DNA of 64,000 nucleotides from positions 1 through 64,000 of the forward strand of contig JBCCZI010000007.1 of the NCBI GenBank assembly GCA_039187815.1, in the 5' to 3' direction. This DNA is from Thermohalobaculum sp039187815. GTDB lineage: Bacteria > Pseudomonadota > Alphaproteobacteria > Rhodobacterales > Rhodobacteraceae. Below are positions 8,209-16,659 of the stretch, one piece after another. The position numbers and the translations under genes are program-made. Position 1 is the first letter of the stretch. Each line of letters begins with the position of its first letter. Below the pieces are notes generated by a model. The model had not been told where the DNA came from. It did no database searches and saw nothing but the letters and a program-made list of their open reading frames with translations.

Positions 8209-9435
8209 TTACTCGGCCGCGCGCGGAAGACGCGCCAGCTTGCACTGCGCCCACAAACTTTCGAGCGCCTCGGCCAGCCGGTCGATATCGCCATCTGAGT
8301 GCAGCGGTCCTGGCGTGAAGCGCAGCCGTTCGGTGCCCTTCGGCACCGTTGGATAGTTGATGGGCTGCACGTAGATCCCCCACTCATCGAGCAGTAGATC
8401 CGAGATCCATTTGCACTTGTGCGGATCGCCCACCATCACGGGCACGATGTGGGAGGGGTTCTCGAGATGCGGCAGGCCGATCTCGTCCAGCTTCGCGCGC
8501 AGCCGTGCCACCCGATCACGTTGGCCTTGGCGCTCGACCCCCGAAGCCTTGAGATGCCGGATCGCCGCGCGCGCGCCAGCCGCGACCGACGGCGGAATGG
8601 CGGTGGTGAAGATAAACCCGCTCGAAAAGCTGCGAACAAAATCGCAGAGCGCCTTGGTCGCCGTGATGTAGCCGCCCATCACCCCAAAGGCCTTGCCGAG
8701 CGTGCCCTCGATCACGGTCACGCGGTCCATCAGGCCGCGCTCTTCGGCCACGCCGCCGCCGCGCGGGCCGTACATGCCAACCGCATGCACCTCGTCAAGA
8801 TAGGTCATGGCGCCGTAAGCATCGGCCAGATCGCAGATCTCCTCGATCGGCGCGATGTCTCCGTCCATGGAATAGACACTCTCAAAGGCGATCAGTTTCG
8901 GCCGGGCCGGGTCGATCTCCTTGAGATGGCGCTCGAGGTCCACCAGATCGTTGTGCTTCCAGATCCGCTTTTCGGCGCGCGAGTGCCGGATGCCCTCGAT
9001 CATCGAGGCGTGGTTCAGGGCATCCGACAGCACCACACAGCCCGGCAAGCGCGAGGCCAGCGTGCCAAGGGCCGCCCAGTTCGACACATAGCCGGATGTG
9101 AAGAGCAGCGCGGCCTCCTTGCCGTGGAGATCCGCAAGCTCGTGCTCAAGCTCCACATGATAGCGGTTCGTGCCCGAGATGTTGCGCGTGCCGCCCGCAC
9201 CCGCGCCGCACTCATCCAGCGCGGTGCGCATGGCCGCCAAGACGTCCGGATGCTGGCCCATGCCGAGATAGTCGTTCGAGCACCAGACCGTGACCTCGCT
9301 GCGGCCATCGTCGTCCTTGCGACGGGTCGCCCGCGGGAAGCTGCCGCAATGCCGCGCCAGGTTGGCAAACACCCGGTAGTTTCCTTCCTCGCGCAGCGCA
9401 TCCAGGCTGTCCTGGAAAAAGGCTTGGTAGTCCAT
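8209..9435 (-). CDS. hemA: 5-aminolevulinate synthase
   Basis: 408 residues, the usual length of alphaproteobacterial ALAS. It is a PLP enzyme condensing glycine and succinyl-CoA to ALA, the first tetrapyrrole step. Visible motifs are CSNDYLGMGQHP, GAGAGGTRNISGTN, LLFTSGYVSN, DEVHAVGMYG and the PLP lysine in TLGKAFGVMGGY. The ATG in front of DYQAFFQDSLDAL is the family start. It is the last gene of the puh-acsF minus-strand operon, the same position as in Rhodobacter-type clusters, and 33 bp downstream of puhE. Confidence 0.96.
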   Translation of the reverse strand: MDYQAFFQDSLDALREEGNYRVFANLARHCGSFPRATRRKDDDGRSEVTVWCSNDYLGMGQHPDVLAAMRTALDECGAGAGGTRNISGTNRYHVELEHELADLHGKEAALLFTSGYVSNWAALGTLASRLPGCVVLSDALNHASMIEGIRHSRAEKRIWKHNDLVDLERHLKEIDPARPKLIAFESVYSMDGDIAPIEEICDLADAYGAMTYLDEVHAVGMYGPRGGGVAEERGLMDRVTVIEGTLGKAFGVMGGYITATKALCDFVRSFSSGFIFTTAIPPSVAAGARAAIRHLKASGVERQGQRDRVARLRAKLDEIGLPHLENPSHIVPVMVGDPHKCKWISDLLLDEWGIYVQPINYPTVPKGTERLRFTPGPLHSDGDIDRLAEALESLWAQCKLARLPRAAE

Positions 9436-9467
9436 GCGGTCCGTCCTCCACGTGTTGCCAGTTGGGG

Positions 9468-10262
9468 TCACACCCGGTCCGTCGTTAGGGTCGATCTACG
9501 TCGCGCATCCCGGCTCGGCAACATCCAGCGCCAGAGTGCGGCATCACGAAGCGGCAAAACGAGCAGCCAGTGCTCGATCAGGGCCAAGAGCGTCAGCATG
9601 CCCAGCAAAGCAAAGCCAACGGTGCTCTCCATGGTCTGCGCCGCATAGGCCCGCTCGCCCCACCCGCCGACCGCGCAGGACAGCGCGGTGATCGAGATGG
9701 GAAACATCAGGTTCATGGGGCGGTCGCGGAAATAGCTCTTCAGGTGGTCCAAGCTCTCCGGGATCAGCTCGGCGGCGAGATTGGGCACGCCGAGAAAGAG
9801 GTTCAGCTTCGCGCTGATCCGCGCAAAGAACAGCGTTAGGAACGTCCAGAGACCGAACTGGTTGGGCTCGTTCCAGCTGAGCGCCCCGAGGAGAACGGCC
9901 GTCAGCAAAAGCGCGAGCTCATGCCAAGCCAATGCCTCTACGGCAAAGCGAAAGCGTTGCCAGCCTCCCGCCTCGCTGGGGCAAGGGCTCCGCCGGGGTC
10001 CCGTGATCGCGCCGGTCAGAAACGCGAATTCGTGCCATCCCCAAATCGCGATCGCCGCGGAGAAAGCCACGTAAACGCCGGCCAGCGACGTCTCCTGTGC
10101 CGCCCATCCAAAAGCGATCACCGCGCCCGACAACAGGGGCAGCGACAAGGCCATCACACCCGCCAGCGCCCGGCGCGGCAAGCCGACGGCGACGAGAATG
10201 CCGCCGGTGCCAGCCCACCAGAGAAATAGGGCAAATCCGAGCGCTGTCGCGATCTCGGCCAT
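9468..10262 (-). CDS. puhE: photosynthetic complex assembly protein PuhE
   Basis: 264 residues and strongly hydrophobic, with about seven membrane segments. It has the DUF3623/PuhE hallmarks WGWHEFAFLTGAITGPRR, LLGALSWNEPNQFGLWTFL and KLNLFLGVPNLAAELIPE. The family is restricted to phototrophic Proteobacteria; in Rhodobacter it influences bacteriochlorophyll level and assembly of reaction centre/LH1. It lies 3 bp after acsF and before hemA, the standard order. Confidence 0.93.
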   Translation of the reverse strand: MAEIATALGFALFLWWAGTGGILVAVGLPRRALAGVMALSLPLLSGAVIAFGWAAQETSLAGVYVAFSAAIAIWGWHEFAFLTGAITGPRRSPCPSEAGGWQRFRFAVEALAWHELALLLTAVLLGALSWNEPNQFGLWTFLTLFFARISAKLNLFLGVPNLAAELIPESLDHLKSYFRDRPMNLMFPISITALSCAVGGWGERAYAAQTMESTVGFALLGMLTLLALIEHWLLVLPLRDAALWRWMLPSRDARRRSTLTTDRV

Positions 10263-10265
10263 GCG

Positions 10266-11351
10266 TTACCAGACGGGTTCCAGCCGGCTGGAGGCGGGCA
10301 GTGTGCTCCGCTTGACCGGCAGGCAGTAGAGCCTTGCAAAGATCGCGCCGGCCCGCGCCGCGAGACCCGCCTTGCGCACCCATTTCAGCACGCCGCCGCG
10401 TTCATCCGCATCCGCCATCGCCATGCTGACACGCGTGAGCCTGTCAAACAGCTTCCAGATGGTCGGGTTGTCGAGATCGATCTGGATCGGGAAACACTGC
10501 TTCGTGATCTCAGAGGTCAGCGCCAGCACCCGCCGATCATACTCTTCGATCGAGATCCCAAGCGCCTTGTGGAAGGCCGGACGGGCATGATCGCGCACAT
10601 ACATGGTCGCGTAGACGGCGAGCAGGAAGAACCGGATCCACAAGACATTGCCGCCCCGCAAGAGATGCGGGTTCGCCCGCATCAACAAGCTGAAGGCCTC
10701 CCCATGGCGGAACTCGTCGTTGCACCATTCCTCGAACCACTTAAAGATCGGGTGAAAGCGCTGCTCAGGATGTTTCTCAAGATGCCGGAAGATCGTGATG
10801 TAACGCGCGTACCCGATTTTCTCGGATAGATACGTCGCATAGTAGATGAACTTGGGCTTGAAGTAGGTGTACTTCTTGGTACGGGTCAAAAAGCCCAAGT
10901 TCACGCCGATCCCGGCCTCTTTCAACGCGTCGTTGATAAAGCCCGCATGGCGCGCTTCGTCCCGCGACATATAGCTGAACAGCTCACAGATATCCGGGTT
11001 GCTGCCGCGCTTCTTCATTTCCTTGTAGAGCACGCAGCCCGAGAACTCGGCCGTCAGCGAACTGACCAAGAAGTCGATCAGCTCCTTGTGCAGCTCCGGA
11101 TCGAGCGCATCGAAGTCGATCTCGTCCCAATCCTCGGTCTTCTTGAAGTGCTTCTTGTTCGGGTCTGCCTTCATCTCGGCGATCAGCCGGTCCCATTCCT
11201 CGCGCACCGAGGAGACATCGAGGCGATCCATCTCATCGAAATCGGTGGTGTAGAAGCGCGGCGCCAGCAGAGTCGTCTGCTGCGCCATCGCCGTGGTCTC
11301 GTTGACGCCGGCCTCTCGGGCCACCGCCGCCAGATCCGCTTGGACGTTCAT
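10266..11351 (-). CDS. acsF: Mg-protoporphyrin IX monomethyl ester oxidative cyclase
   Basis: 361 residues. This diiron membrane-associated enzyme closes the fifth ring of bacteriochlorophyll using O2. The iron-binding motifs are in place: EFSGCVLYKE (Glu102), SRDEARHAGF (Glu132, His135) and NDEFRHGEAF further on. The anaerobic alternative BchE is not in the window, so ring closure here appears oxygen dependent. The ATG overlaps the stop of the upstream 100-aa orf by 4 bp. Confidence 0.97.
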   Translation of the reverse strand: MNVQADLAAVAREAGVNETTAMAQQTTLLAPRFYTTDFDEMDRLDVSSVREEWDRLIAEMKADPNKKHFKKTEDWDEIDFDALDPELHKELIDFLVSSLTAEFSGCVLYKEMKKRGSNPDICELFSYMSRDEARHAGFINDALKEAGIGVNLGFLTRTKKYTYFKPKFIYYATYLSEKIGYARYITIFRHLEKHPEQRFHPIFKWFEEWCNDEFRHGEAFSLLMRANPHLLRGGNVLWIRFFLLAVYATMYVRDHARPAFHKALGISIEEYDRRVLALTSEITKQCFPIQIDLDNPTIWKLFDRLTRVSMAMADADERGGVLKWVRKAGLAARAGAIFARLYCLPVKRSTLPASSRLEPVW

Positions 11352-11650
11352 AGCCGGGCCTCCTCGGAAAAGCTGAACTCGCAGAGTTCCATGAATTCCA
11401 GGTCGCCGGTCGCTCGGGTCCAGAGGCGTTCGAGCAAGGTGGCCCGGGTCACGGTGGCGTCGCGGCGGATGGTCGCGGTCTCACCGTATGGGACCGCGAT
11501 CTCCTGGCCGTGGACCACGACCTCATCACCTGGCTGGATCTTGACATCGCCATCGAGAATCACGTGCGCGTGCAAACTCTCAAAGGTGTGGCTGATTTCG
11601 ACGGTACACGGCGTGGTGAAACGCGTTCGGCTCATCCATCTGTCAATCAT
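11348..11650 (-). CDS. small conserved-position PGC protein between puhC and acsF
   Basis: 100 residues, soluble, beta-rich in appearance. A central segment HAHVILDGDVKIQPGDEVVV is followed by an acidic helical end (ERLWTRATGDLEFMELCEF). I recall an unnamed ORF of similar size at this place in Rhodobacter-type clusters. Four-base overlaps on both sides (with puhC and acsF) tie its translation to theirs. The position suggests a role with acsF or in complex assembly, but no function can be read from the sequence. Confidence 0.85.
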   Translation of the reverse strand: MIDRWMSRTRFTTPCTVEISHTFESLHAHVILDGDVKIQPGDEVVVHGQEIAVPYGETATIRRDATVTRATLLERLWTRATGDLEFMELCEFSFSEEARL

Positions 11651-12120
11651 AGCGCATCCTCCTGTCTGTCACGTATATCGGACATCAACAGGGCGAATGT
11701 TGCAAGGTTGTCGGACCCGAAGCCGCGGAGGTCCGCCCGCCAGCCGGTGAGCGGATCGATCAGCGCCAGCTTGCCGGCGTCAAAGACCAGCAGCTCGACC
11801 GGCGCGTCCTTGGGTACGCCCGCCAAGCCGCGGCGATAGCTCAGCGCTCGAACGATGCCGCGCACGAACCCGTCCTTGCCGTGCGCCAGTTCGCTGGTCA
11901 CCGCCCCACTCTCGGGATCATAGACCCGAGTGCCGCCGCCCTCGATCGGCTCGAGCGCGAGGGCATAACGCGCCGTCGCCTCGGCGATTGCGGGCGGCTG
12001 GCCCACGGGCTCGACCCCGGCCAGGCGCAGGATCGTGACGCCTATCAGCGTCGTGAGCACCAGCCCTCCGGCGCCCAACAACAGCGGACGGGGGATGCGT
12101 TCGGGTTCGGTGCGGGGCAC
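11647..12120 (-). CDS. puhC: photosynthetic complex assembly protein PuhC
   Basis: 157 residues with one N-terminal membrane segment (LLLGAGGLVLTTLIGVTILR) and a periplasmic domain containing the family stretch HGKDGFVRGIVRALSYRRG and LIDPLTGWRADL. PuhC helps organise LH1 around the reaction centre in Rhodobacter. It lies 18 bp behind puhB and overlaps the next orf by 4 bp. Confidence 0.92.
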   Translation of the reverse strand: MPRTEPERIPRPLLLGAGGLVLTTLIGVTILRLAGVEPVGQPPAIAEATARYALALEPIEGGGTRVYDPESGAVTSELAHGKDGFVRGIVRALSYRRGLAGVPKDAPVELLVFDAGKLALIDPLTGWRADLRGFGSDNLATFALLMSDIRDRQEDAL

Positions 12121-12137
12121 GGGCTCTCTCCTTCAGC

Positions 12138-12818
12138 TCACTCGGCGGCGACCAGGCCAGGATCGGCCCGCATCGGTTGCGCGTCGACCGGCGGTGCATC
12201 GGATGAGGGCGCGGCTCGGTTCACCTCGGCATCCCGGAGCGCATGTGCCAGGATCTCAGCGACCCGTCCGGCATCGGGCACCGCCCGCAATGCCGGCTCG
12301 GCCCGCCCGAAACGCCAGGGCCGTACATGCGGCCAGAGCATAAGATAGGCGAGCCGCGTGCTGCCGGTCAGCGTCAGGGGAAGATCGCCCGACCCGTCCC
12401 GGTGGCAGCGCAGCGCCGCCGAGCCGATCCACCGATACGGCAGGTTGAGCGTCACCGTCAGCGCGACCCCGATCCGCATGGCGACCCGGCGCGTGGTGAT
12501 GGTGTAGATCGTCGCGCGCGCGGCCGACCAGGCCATCAGCGTCAGAACGCCGGCCGCAGCGAGACCCATCACCAGGAGCATGGCCAGACCGGCCACGATC
12601 TCGGCCGGGGCCTGGTCCGTGACCACCCCATCAATCCCCCGCCAGAGGCCGAGGACGGCAAAGTAGAGCACGACCAGGCGCACCCCGAAGGCCCGCCAGG
12701 CCAGCGAGCGCCAGGCGGGCGCGCCCTGCCAAAGAATGCGCTCCCCTTCGGGCGGACGTTCGGGCAGGCCGCGCACCGGCTCCACCTCGATGTCCTCATT
12801 GCCGCGAAGCTGGATCAC
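12138..12818 (-). CDS. puhB: reaction centre assembly protein PuhB
   Basis: 226 residues from a GTG start that overlaps the puhA stop (GTGA). The frame is open further upstream, but that part overlaps puhA and is not PuhB-like. Features: an N-terminal stretch LPERPPEGERILWQGAP, two to three membrane helices, then a PH-like domain with YTITTRRVAMRIGVALTVTLNLP. PuhB dimers assist reaction centre assembly. The C-terminal 25 residues are Ala/Pro rich and probably disordered. Confidence 0.92.
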   Translation of the reverse strand: MIQLRGNEDIEVEPVRGLPERPPEGERILWQGAPAWRSLAWRAFGVRLVVLYFAVLGLWRGIDGVVTDQAPAEIVAGLAMLLVMGLAAAGVLTLMAWSAARATIYTITTRRVAMRIGVALTVTLNLPYRWIGSAALRCHRDGSGDLPLTLTGSTRLAYLMLWPHVRPWRFGRAEPALRAVPDAGRVAEILAHALRDAEVNRAAPSSDAPPVDAQPMRADPGLVAAE

Positions 12819-13585
12819 AGCTGGCTCTCCACCCGCCATTTGTCGGCATAGAGTTTGCCGCCACACCAGTAAGCCGAGATCTTGTCCTCTTCGAGCATGG
12901 TGATCAGCTCGGGGTTTTTGGTCACCGGCACGCCCGAGAACTGATGCGATTTCAGCGCGTGCACCTTGACGCTGTCGCTCCACCAGCTGACGACGCAGAG
13001 CGTGAAGGGGATGAGGCGCGACGTGCCGTCCTCGAGTCCGATCTCCAGATACCGGATGAGCTGCTCGGATTTGTCGACCCAGAGATCGCTGACCGTGCCA
13101 CCCTGCTCACCATCGGCGCCGATGACCGCATGGCCGATGATGTTGCCGCCCTTTGAGGCAAAGGCGAACTCGGGCGCGACCCGCATCGGCACGATTTTGG
13201 CGTGGCCCTCAACCGTCAGATCCGGCTCGTCATGGCGCAGGCAATAGGCCGCCGGCCCGATGCCATCGGCCAACGGATCGCCCGTGGGCTCCCACGGCGC
13301 GCCGGAGAAGGCCGCCACCTTGCGCATGGCGAACTGGCGCGTCTCGCGGTCGTTCGGATCGGGCTTGGTCACCTCACCCTTGCCATGGGGCAGCTTGTAG
13401 GTCGTGGGCGAGGGCATGCCATAGGGCCGATCGCCCGCATCCTTGCCCGTCACCTCGGATTCGAGCGGATAGCCCTCGCGCATGTTCTCGCGCTGGATCC
13501 AGATGATCAACCCGAAGAAGAACAACCAGAACAGGTAGAGGGCCACCTGCGCAAAGTCGATATTGCCAACGATTGTTGAGGTCAT
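12815..13585 (-). CDS. puhA: photosynthetic reaction centre H subunit
   Basis: 256 residues. A single N-terminal helix (QVALYLFWLFFFGLIIWIQ) is followed by RENMREGYPLE, the H-subunit signature, and a cytoplasmic PRC-barrel domain containing SDLWVDKSEQLIRYLE. It caps the L/M heterodimer and shapes proton delivery to QB. The start is the ATG of MTSTIVGNIDFAQ. It lies 22 bp after lhaA and overlaps puhB. Confidence 0.97.
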   Translation of the reverse strand: MTSTIVGNIDFAQVALYLFWLFFFGLIIWIQRENMREGYPLESEVTGKDAGDRPYGMPSPTTYKLPHGKGEVTKPDPNDRETRQFAMRKVAAFSGAPWEPTGDPLADGIGPAAYCLRHDEPDLTVEGHAKIVPMRVAPEFAFASKGGNIIGHAVIGADGEQGGTVSDLWVDKSEQLIRYLEIGLEDGTSRLIPFTLCVVSWWSDSVKVHALKSHQFSGVPVTKNPELITMLEEDKISAYWCGGKLYADKWRVESQL

Positions 13586-13607
13586 GACAGGGTCTCCCAT
13601 TCGCGTG

Positions 13608-15044
13608 TCATGCAGGGAACTCCGAGAGGCCAAAGCGCTCTGACCTCCCTGGCGTGCGGCCGGTGCCGCGGCGAACCAGCGGGCCAATGGCGGCCAGCGT
13701 GGCAAAGAGCAAAAAGATCTCGAGGTGGTAGACGACCGAATAGCCGACGGCGGGGTCCATCATGGCAGTGCCAAGCGCCCCGGTCTCCGCCACGGCCGAG
13801 ACGGCATCGCGGAGCGCGCCGCCGGCAAAGAGGCCAAGCCCCGCAGCGGTCGCCTGGGCGGCGCCCCATGCGCCGAGCGCGAGGCCCGATCGCCCACCCT
13901 CACCGAGCTTCATGGCTGCCGTGAGCGTGCCGACCGCGAACAAGCCGCCGCCAAGCCCGATCAGCCCCGCACCCGTGCGGAACAACAAGGGCGACCCCAG
14001 CGGGTCGGCAAAGATCACCGCCGAGAACGCACCGACCCCGATGACACAGCCAATGGCCGCCAAGCCGCAGGCATCCCAGCCGCGCGACAGCGCGCGGGCC
14101 GCAGCTGCAAAGCCCACCAACGAGCCAAACGCCCACAGCGCCGTCAGCGCCGTGGTATCGCCAACCGACAGGAGCAGGATCTGCCCGCCATAGGGCTCGA
14201 GCAGGATATCTTGCATGGAGAAGGCCAGCGTGCCGAGCACCACAGCAGCCAGCAATCGGCCCGCGCGCCCGCCCGCCATCAGATCGGCCCAAGCCTCGTG
14301 GAAAGGAGGCCGCGGGGCCGAACGCTCGGACCGCGTCATCGGCTTCACATGCTCTTGGCGCCAAAGCGCCACGAGGTTCAACCCAAGCGTGATCAGCGCC
14401 GAGGCCTGGATCACTTGGATCAGCCGCAGCTGGCTGAAATCGCTCAGCAACCAGCCAAAGAGCCCGGCCGAGACGCCCATGCCGACCAACAGCATCACAT
14501 AGAGCAAGGCCACGACCCGGGGGCGTTTGTCCTCGGGCGCCAAGTCGGTGGCCAGCGCCAGCCCAGCCGTCTGGGTCATGTGCACGCCGGCGCCCACCAA
14601 GAGGAAGGCCAGGGCGGCCCCGGCCGGCCCCGCCCAACTCGGCCCCGTCGTCTGATCCCCCGACAGAACGATTAGCGCAAAGGGCATGATCGCCAAACCG
14701 CCGAACTGGGTCAGCGAGCCGAACCAGATATAAGGCGTGCGCTTCCAGCCGATCGCCGAGCGATGGGTGTCCGAGCGAAAGCCCAGCAGCGCGCGGAAGG
14801 GCGCCACCAGCATCGGCAGCGCTGCCATCAGCGCCACCAGCCAGGCAGAGACGCCGAGCTCAACGATCATCACCCGGTTGAGCGTGCCGGTCAGCAGCAC
14901 CATCGCCATGCCCACGGACACCTGGAACAGCGAGAGCCGCAAGAGCCGCGCGAGCGGCAGGTCCTCGCTCGCCACATCGGCAAACGGCACCAGCGCCCGC
15001 CCGGCGGTGTTCCAGAATTGTGTCCGGGGAGAAGGCTCGGTCAT
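13608..15044 (-). CDS. lhaA: LH1 assembly protein LhaA (PucC/BCD-family transporter)
   Basis: 478 residues with about 12 hydrophobic helices, of the PucC/LhaA branch of the major facilitator superfamily. Typical pieces are LFQVSVGMAMVLLTGTLNRV, FRALLGFRSDTHRSAIGWKR and TPYIWFGSLTQFGGLAIMPF. It is needed for efficient LH1 assembly in Rhodobacter, perhaps by handling bacteriochlorophyll. I chose the ATG overlapping the bchM stop (ATGA). Confidence 0.95.
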   Translation of the reverse strand: MTEPSPRTQFWNTAGRALVPFADVASEDLPLARLLRLSLFQVSVGMAMVLLTGTLNRVMIVELGVSAWLVALMAALPMLVAPFRALLGFRSDTHRSAIGWKRTPYIWFGSLTQFGGLAIMPFALIVLSGDQTTGPSWAGPAGAALAFLLVGAGVHMTQTAGLALATDLAPEDKRPRVVALLYVMLLVGMGVSAGLFGWLLSDFSQLRLIQVIQASALITLGLNLVALWRQEHVKPMTRSERSAPRPPFHEAWADLMAGGRAGRLLAAVVLGTLAFSMQDILLEPYGGQILLLSVGDTTALTALWAFGSLVGFAAAARALSRGWDACGLAAIGCVIGVGAFSAVIFADPLGSPLLFRTGAGLIGLGGGLFAVGTLTAAMKLGEGGRSGLALGAWGAAQATAAGLGLFAGGALRDAVSAVAETGALGTAMMDPAVGYSVVYHLEIFLLFATLAAIGPLVRRGTGRTPGRSERFGLSEFPA

Positions 15045-15742
15045 GGGCGGACAAGCTCCAAGCCGTGAGAGATGTAGAAGCCGCGAGAGACCCGCCCGGT
15101 GCGGGCTGGAACCCACCCGTCGAGCGCTTCAGAAGAGCGCAGCGCCTCATGCAAGCGACGCTCCGCAATCGGCTGGATCGCCGGTGAGCGATCCGACCGC
15201 GGAAACAGCTTTCCAGCGGTGTGCATCGCGGCCAGCAACGGTGTGCGCGGCGCAAAGGTGAAGACGATCGAGCCTCGGGTCACACGCGCCAGACGGCCAA
15301 GCGCGCCGACAATGTCCCGCGGGCCGTAGTGGATCAGGCTGTCCATCGCGACCACATGGTCGAACGCCCCGAGCGTGCCATCGAGCATGTCTCCGGTGCG
15401 CCAGTCGATCCGGTCTCGGAGCTCGGGCGGCGTGCGCTCGGCGGCCACGCTGAGCAACGAGCCCGCCACGTCCACCGCAACGACCTCCGCCCCGCGCCGG
15501 GCCGCCTCGAGCGCCAACGCCCCGGTCCCGCACCCGGCATCGAGCACGCGGCGCCCCGCGAGATCCTGGGGCAGCCAGGAGAGCAGCGCCTCCCGCATCT
15601 CCGTCCGCCCAGCCCGCACCGTCTCACGGATCCGCGACACGGGCGCATCCGAGGTGAGGCGCGCCCAGGTCTCGGACGCGGTGCGGTCGAAATAGTCGCG
15701 CAAACGTTCGCGCTGCTGGGTGTAGGAGGTGGTCTCAGCCAT
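15041..15742 (-). CDS. bchM: Mg-protoporphyrin IX O-methyltransferase
   Basis: 233 residues, a class I SAM methyltransferase. It shows the SAM-binding motif VLDAGCGTGALALEAARRG, then VAVDVAGS and VAMDSLIHYGPRD, typical of BchM. It methylates the ring C propionate of Mg-protoporphyrin IX before AcsF acts. Its start shares one base with the bchL stop (TGATG), and its own stop overlaps lhaA by 4 bp. Confidence 0.96.
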   Translation of the reverse strand: MAETTSYTQQRERLRDYFDRTASETWARLTSDAPVSRIRETVRAGRTEMREALLSWLPQDLAGRRVLDAGCGTGALALEAARRGAEVVAVDVAGSLLSVAAERTPPELRDRIDWRTGDMLDGTLGAFDHVVAMDSLIHYGPRDIVGALGRLARVTRGSIVFTFAPRTPLLAAMHTAGKLFPRSDRSPAIQPIAERRLHEALRSSEALDGWVPARTGRVSRGFYISHGLELVRP

Positions 15743-16650
15743 CAGTCAAACCCCAACAGCTCAAAGATTTCGCGGTCGGGCAGCGGGGCGGGCGCCATGG
15801 GCTCGGTCCCGGCCCAAAGCGTCTCGGCCAGACGCACATATTCTTTCTGGACCGCCACCACCTCGTCGGACTGCTCCATCTCGAACAGCGTGCATTTTTT
15901 GAGCCGCGAGCGGCGAAGCGCGTCGAGATCCGGCAAATGCGCCAGGCGCCGAAAGCCCACCGTGTCGCAATAGCGGTCGACCTCGTTGGTCTCGCGGCTG
16001 CGATTGGCGACACAGCCCGCGAGGCGCACGGCATAGTTCGCCGACTTCGCCTGAACCGCCGCAACGATCCGGTTCATGGCATAGATCGAGTCAAAATCGT
16101 TTGCGGTCACGATCAGCGCCCGCTCGGCATGCTGGAGCGGGGCGGCAAACCCGCCGCAAACCACGTCGCCGAGCACGTCGAAGATCACCACATCGGTGTC
16201 CTCGAGCATGTGATGCTCCTTCAGCAGGCGCACGGTCTGGCCGACCACATAACCGCCGCAGCCGGTGCCCGCCGGAGGACCGCCCGCCTCGACGCACATC
16301 ACACCGTTGTAGCCTTCGTAGACGAAATCTTCGGGCCGCAGCTCTTCGGAGTGGAAATCCACCTCCGCCAAGCTGTCGATCACCGTCGGCACGAGGCATT
16401 TGGTCAGCGTGAAGGTGCTGTCATGCTTGGGGTCGCAGCCGATCTGCAGCACCCGTTTGCCGAGCTTGGAGAAAGCCACGGACAGGTTCGACGAGGTCGT
16501 CGACTTGCCAATCCCGCCCTTGCCGTAGACGGCAAAGACCTTGGCGCCCTCGATCTTCATCGAGGGGTCTTGGTGGACCTGTACGCTGCCCTCCCCGTCC
16601 TTGCGCGGGCGGCGGCGGGGCAGGCTCGGCGGTGTTTCGAGCGGGGCCAT
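15742..16650 (-). CDS. bchL: light-independent protochlorophyllide reductase, ATP-binding L protein
   Basis: 302 residues, a NifH-like homodimer. The P-loop YGKGGIGKSTTSSNLS is present. The two [4Fe-4S] cysteines are in GTGCGGYVVG and GDVVCGGFAAP. Switch II is near VIFDVLGDVVC. It passes electrons with ATP hydrolysis to BchNB. A good AGGAGAGG Shine-Dalgarno stands just before the ATG. Confidence 0.98.
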   Translation of the reverse strand: MAPLETPPSLPRRRPRKDGEGSVQVHQDPSMKIEGAKVFAVYGKGGIGKSTTSSNLSVAFSKLGKRVLQIGCDPKHDSTFTLTKCLVPTVIDSLAEVDFHSEELRPEDFVYEGYNGVMCVEAGGPPAGTGCGGYVVGQTVRLLKEHHMLEDTDVVIFDVLGDVVCGGFAAPLQHAERALIVTANDFDSIYAMNRIVAAVQAKSANYAVRLAGCVANRSRETNEVDRYCDTVGFRRLAHLPDLDALRRSRLKKCTLFEMEQSDEVVAVQKEYVRLAETLWAGTEPMAPAPLPDREIFELLGFD

Positions 16651-16659
16651 GTCCTCTCC

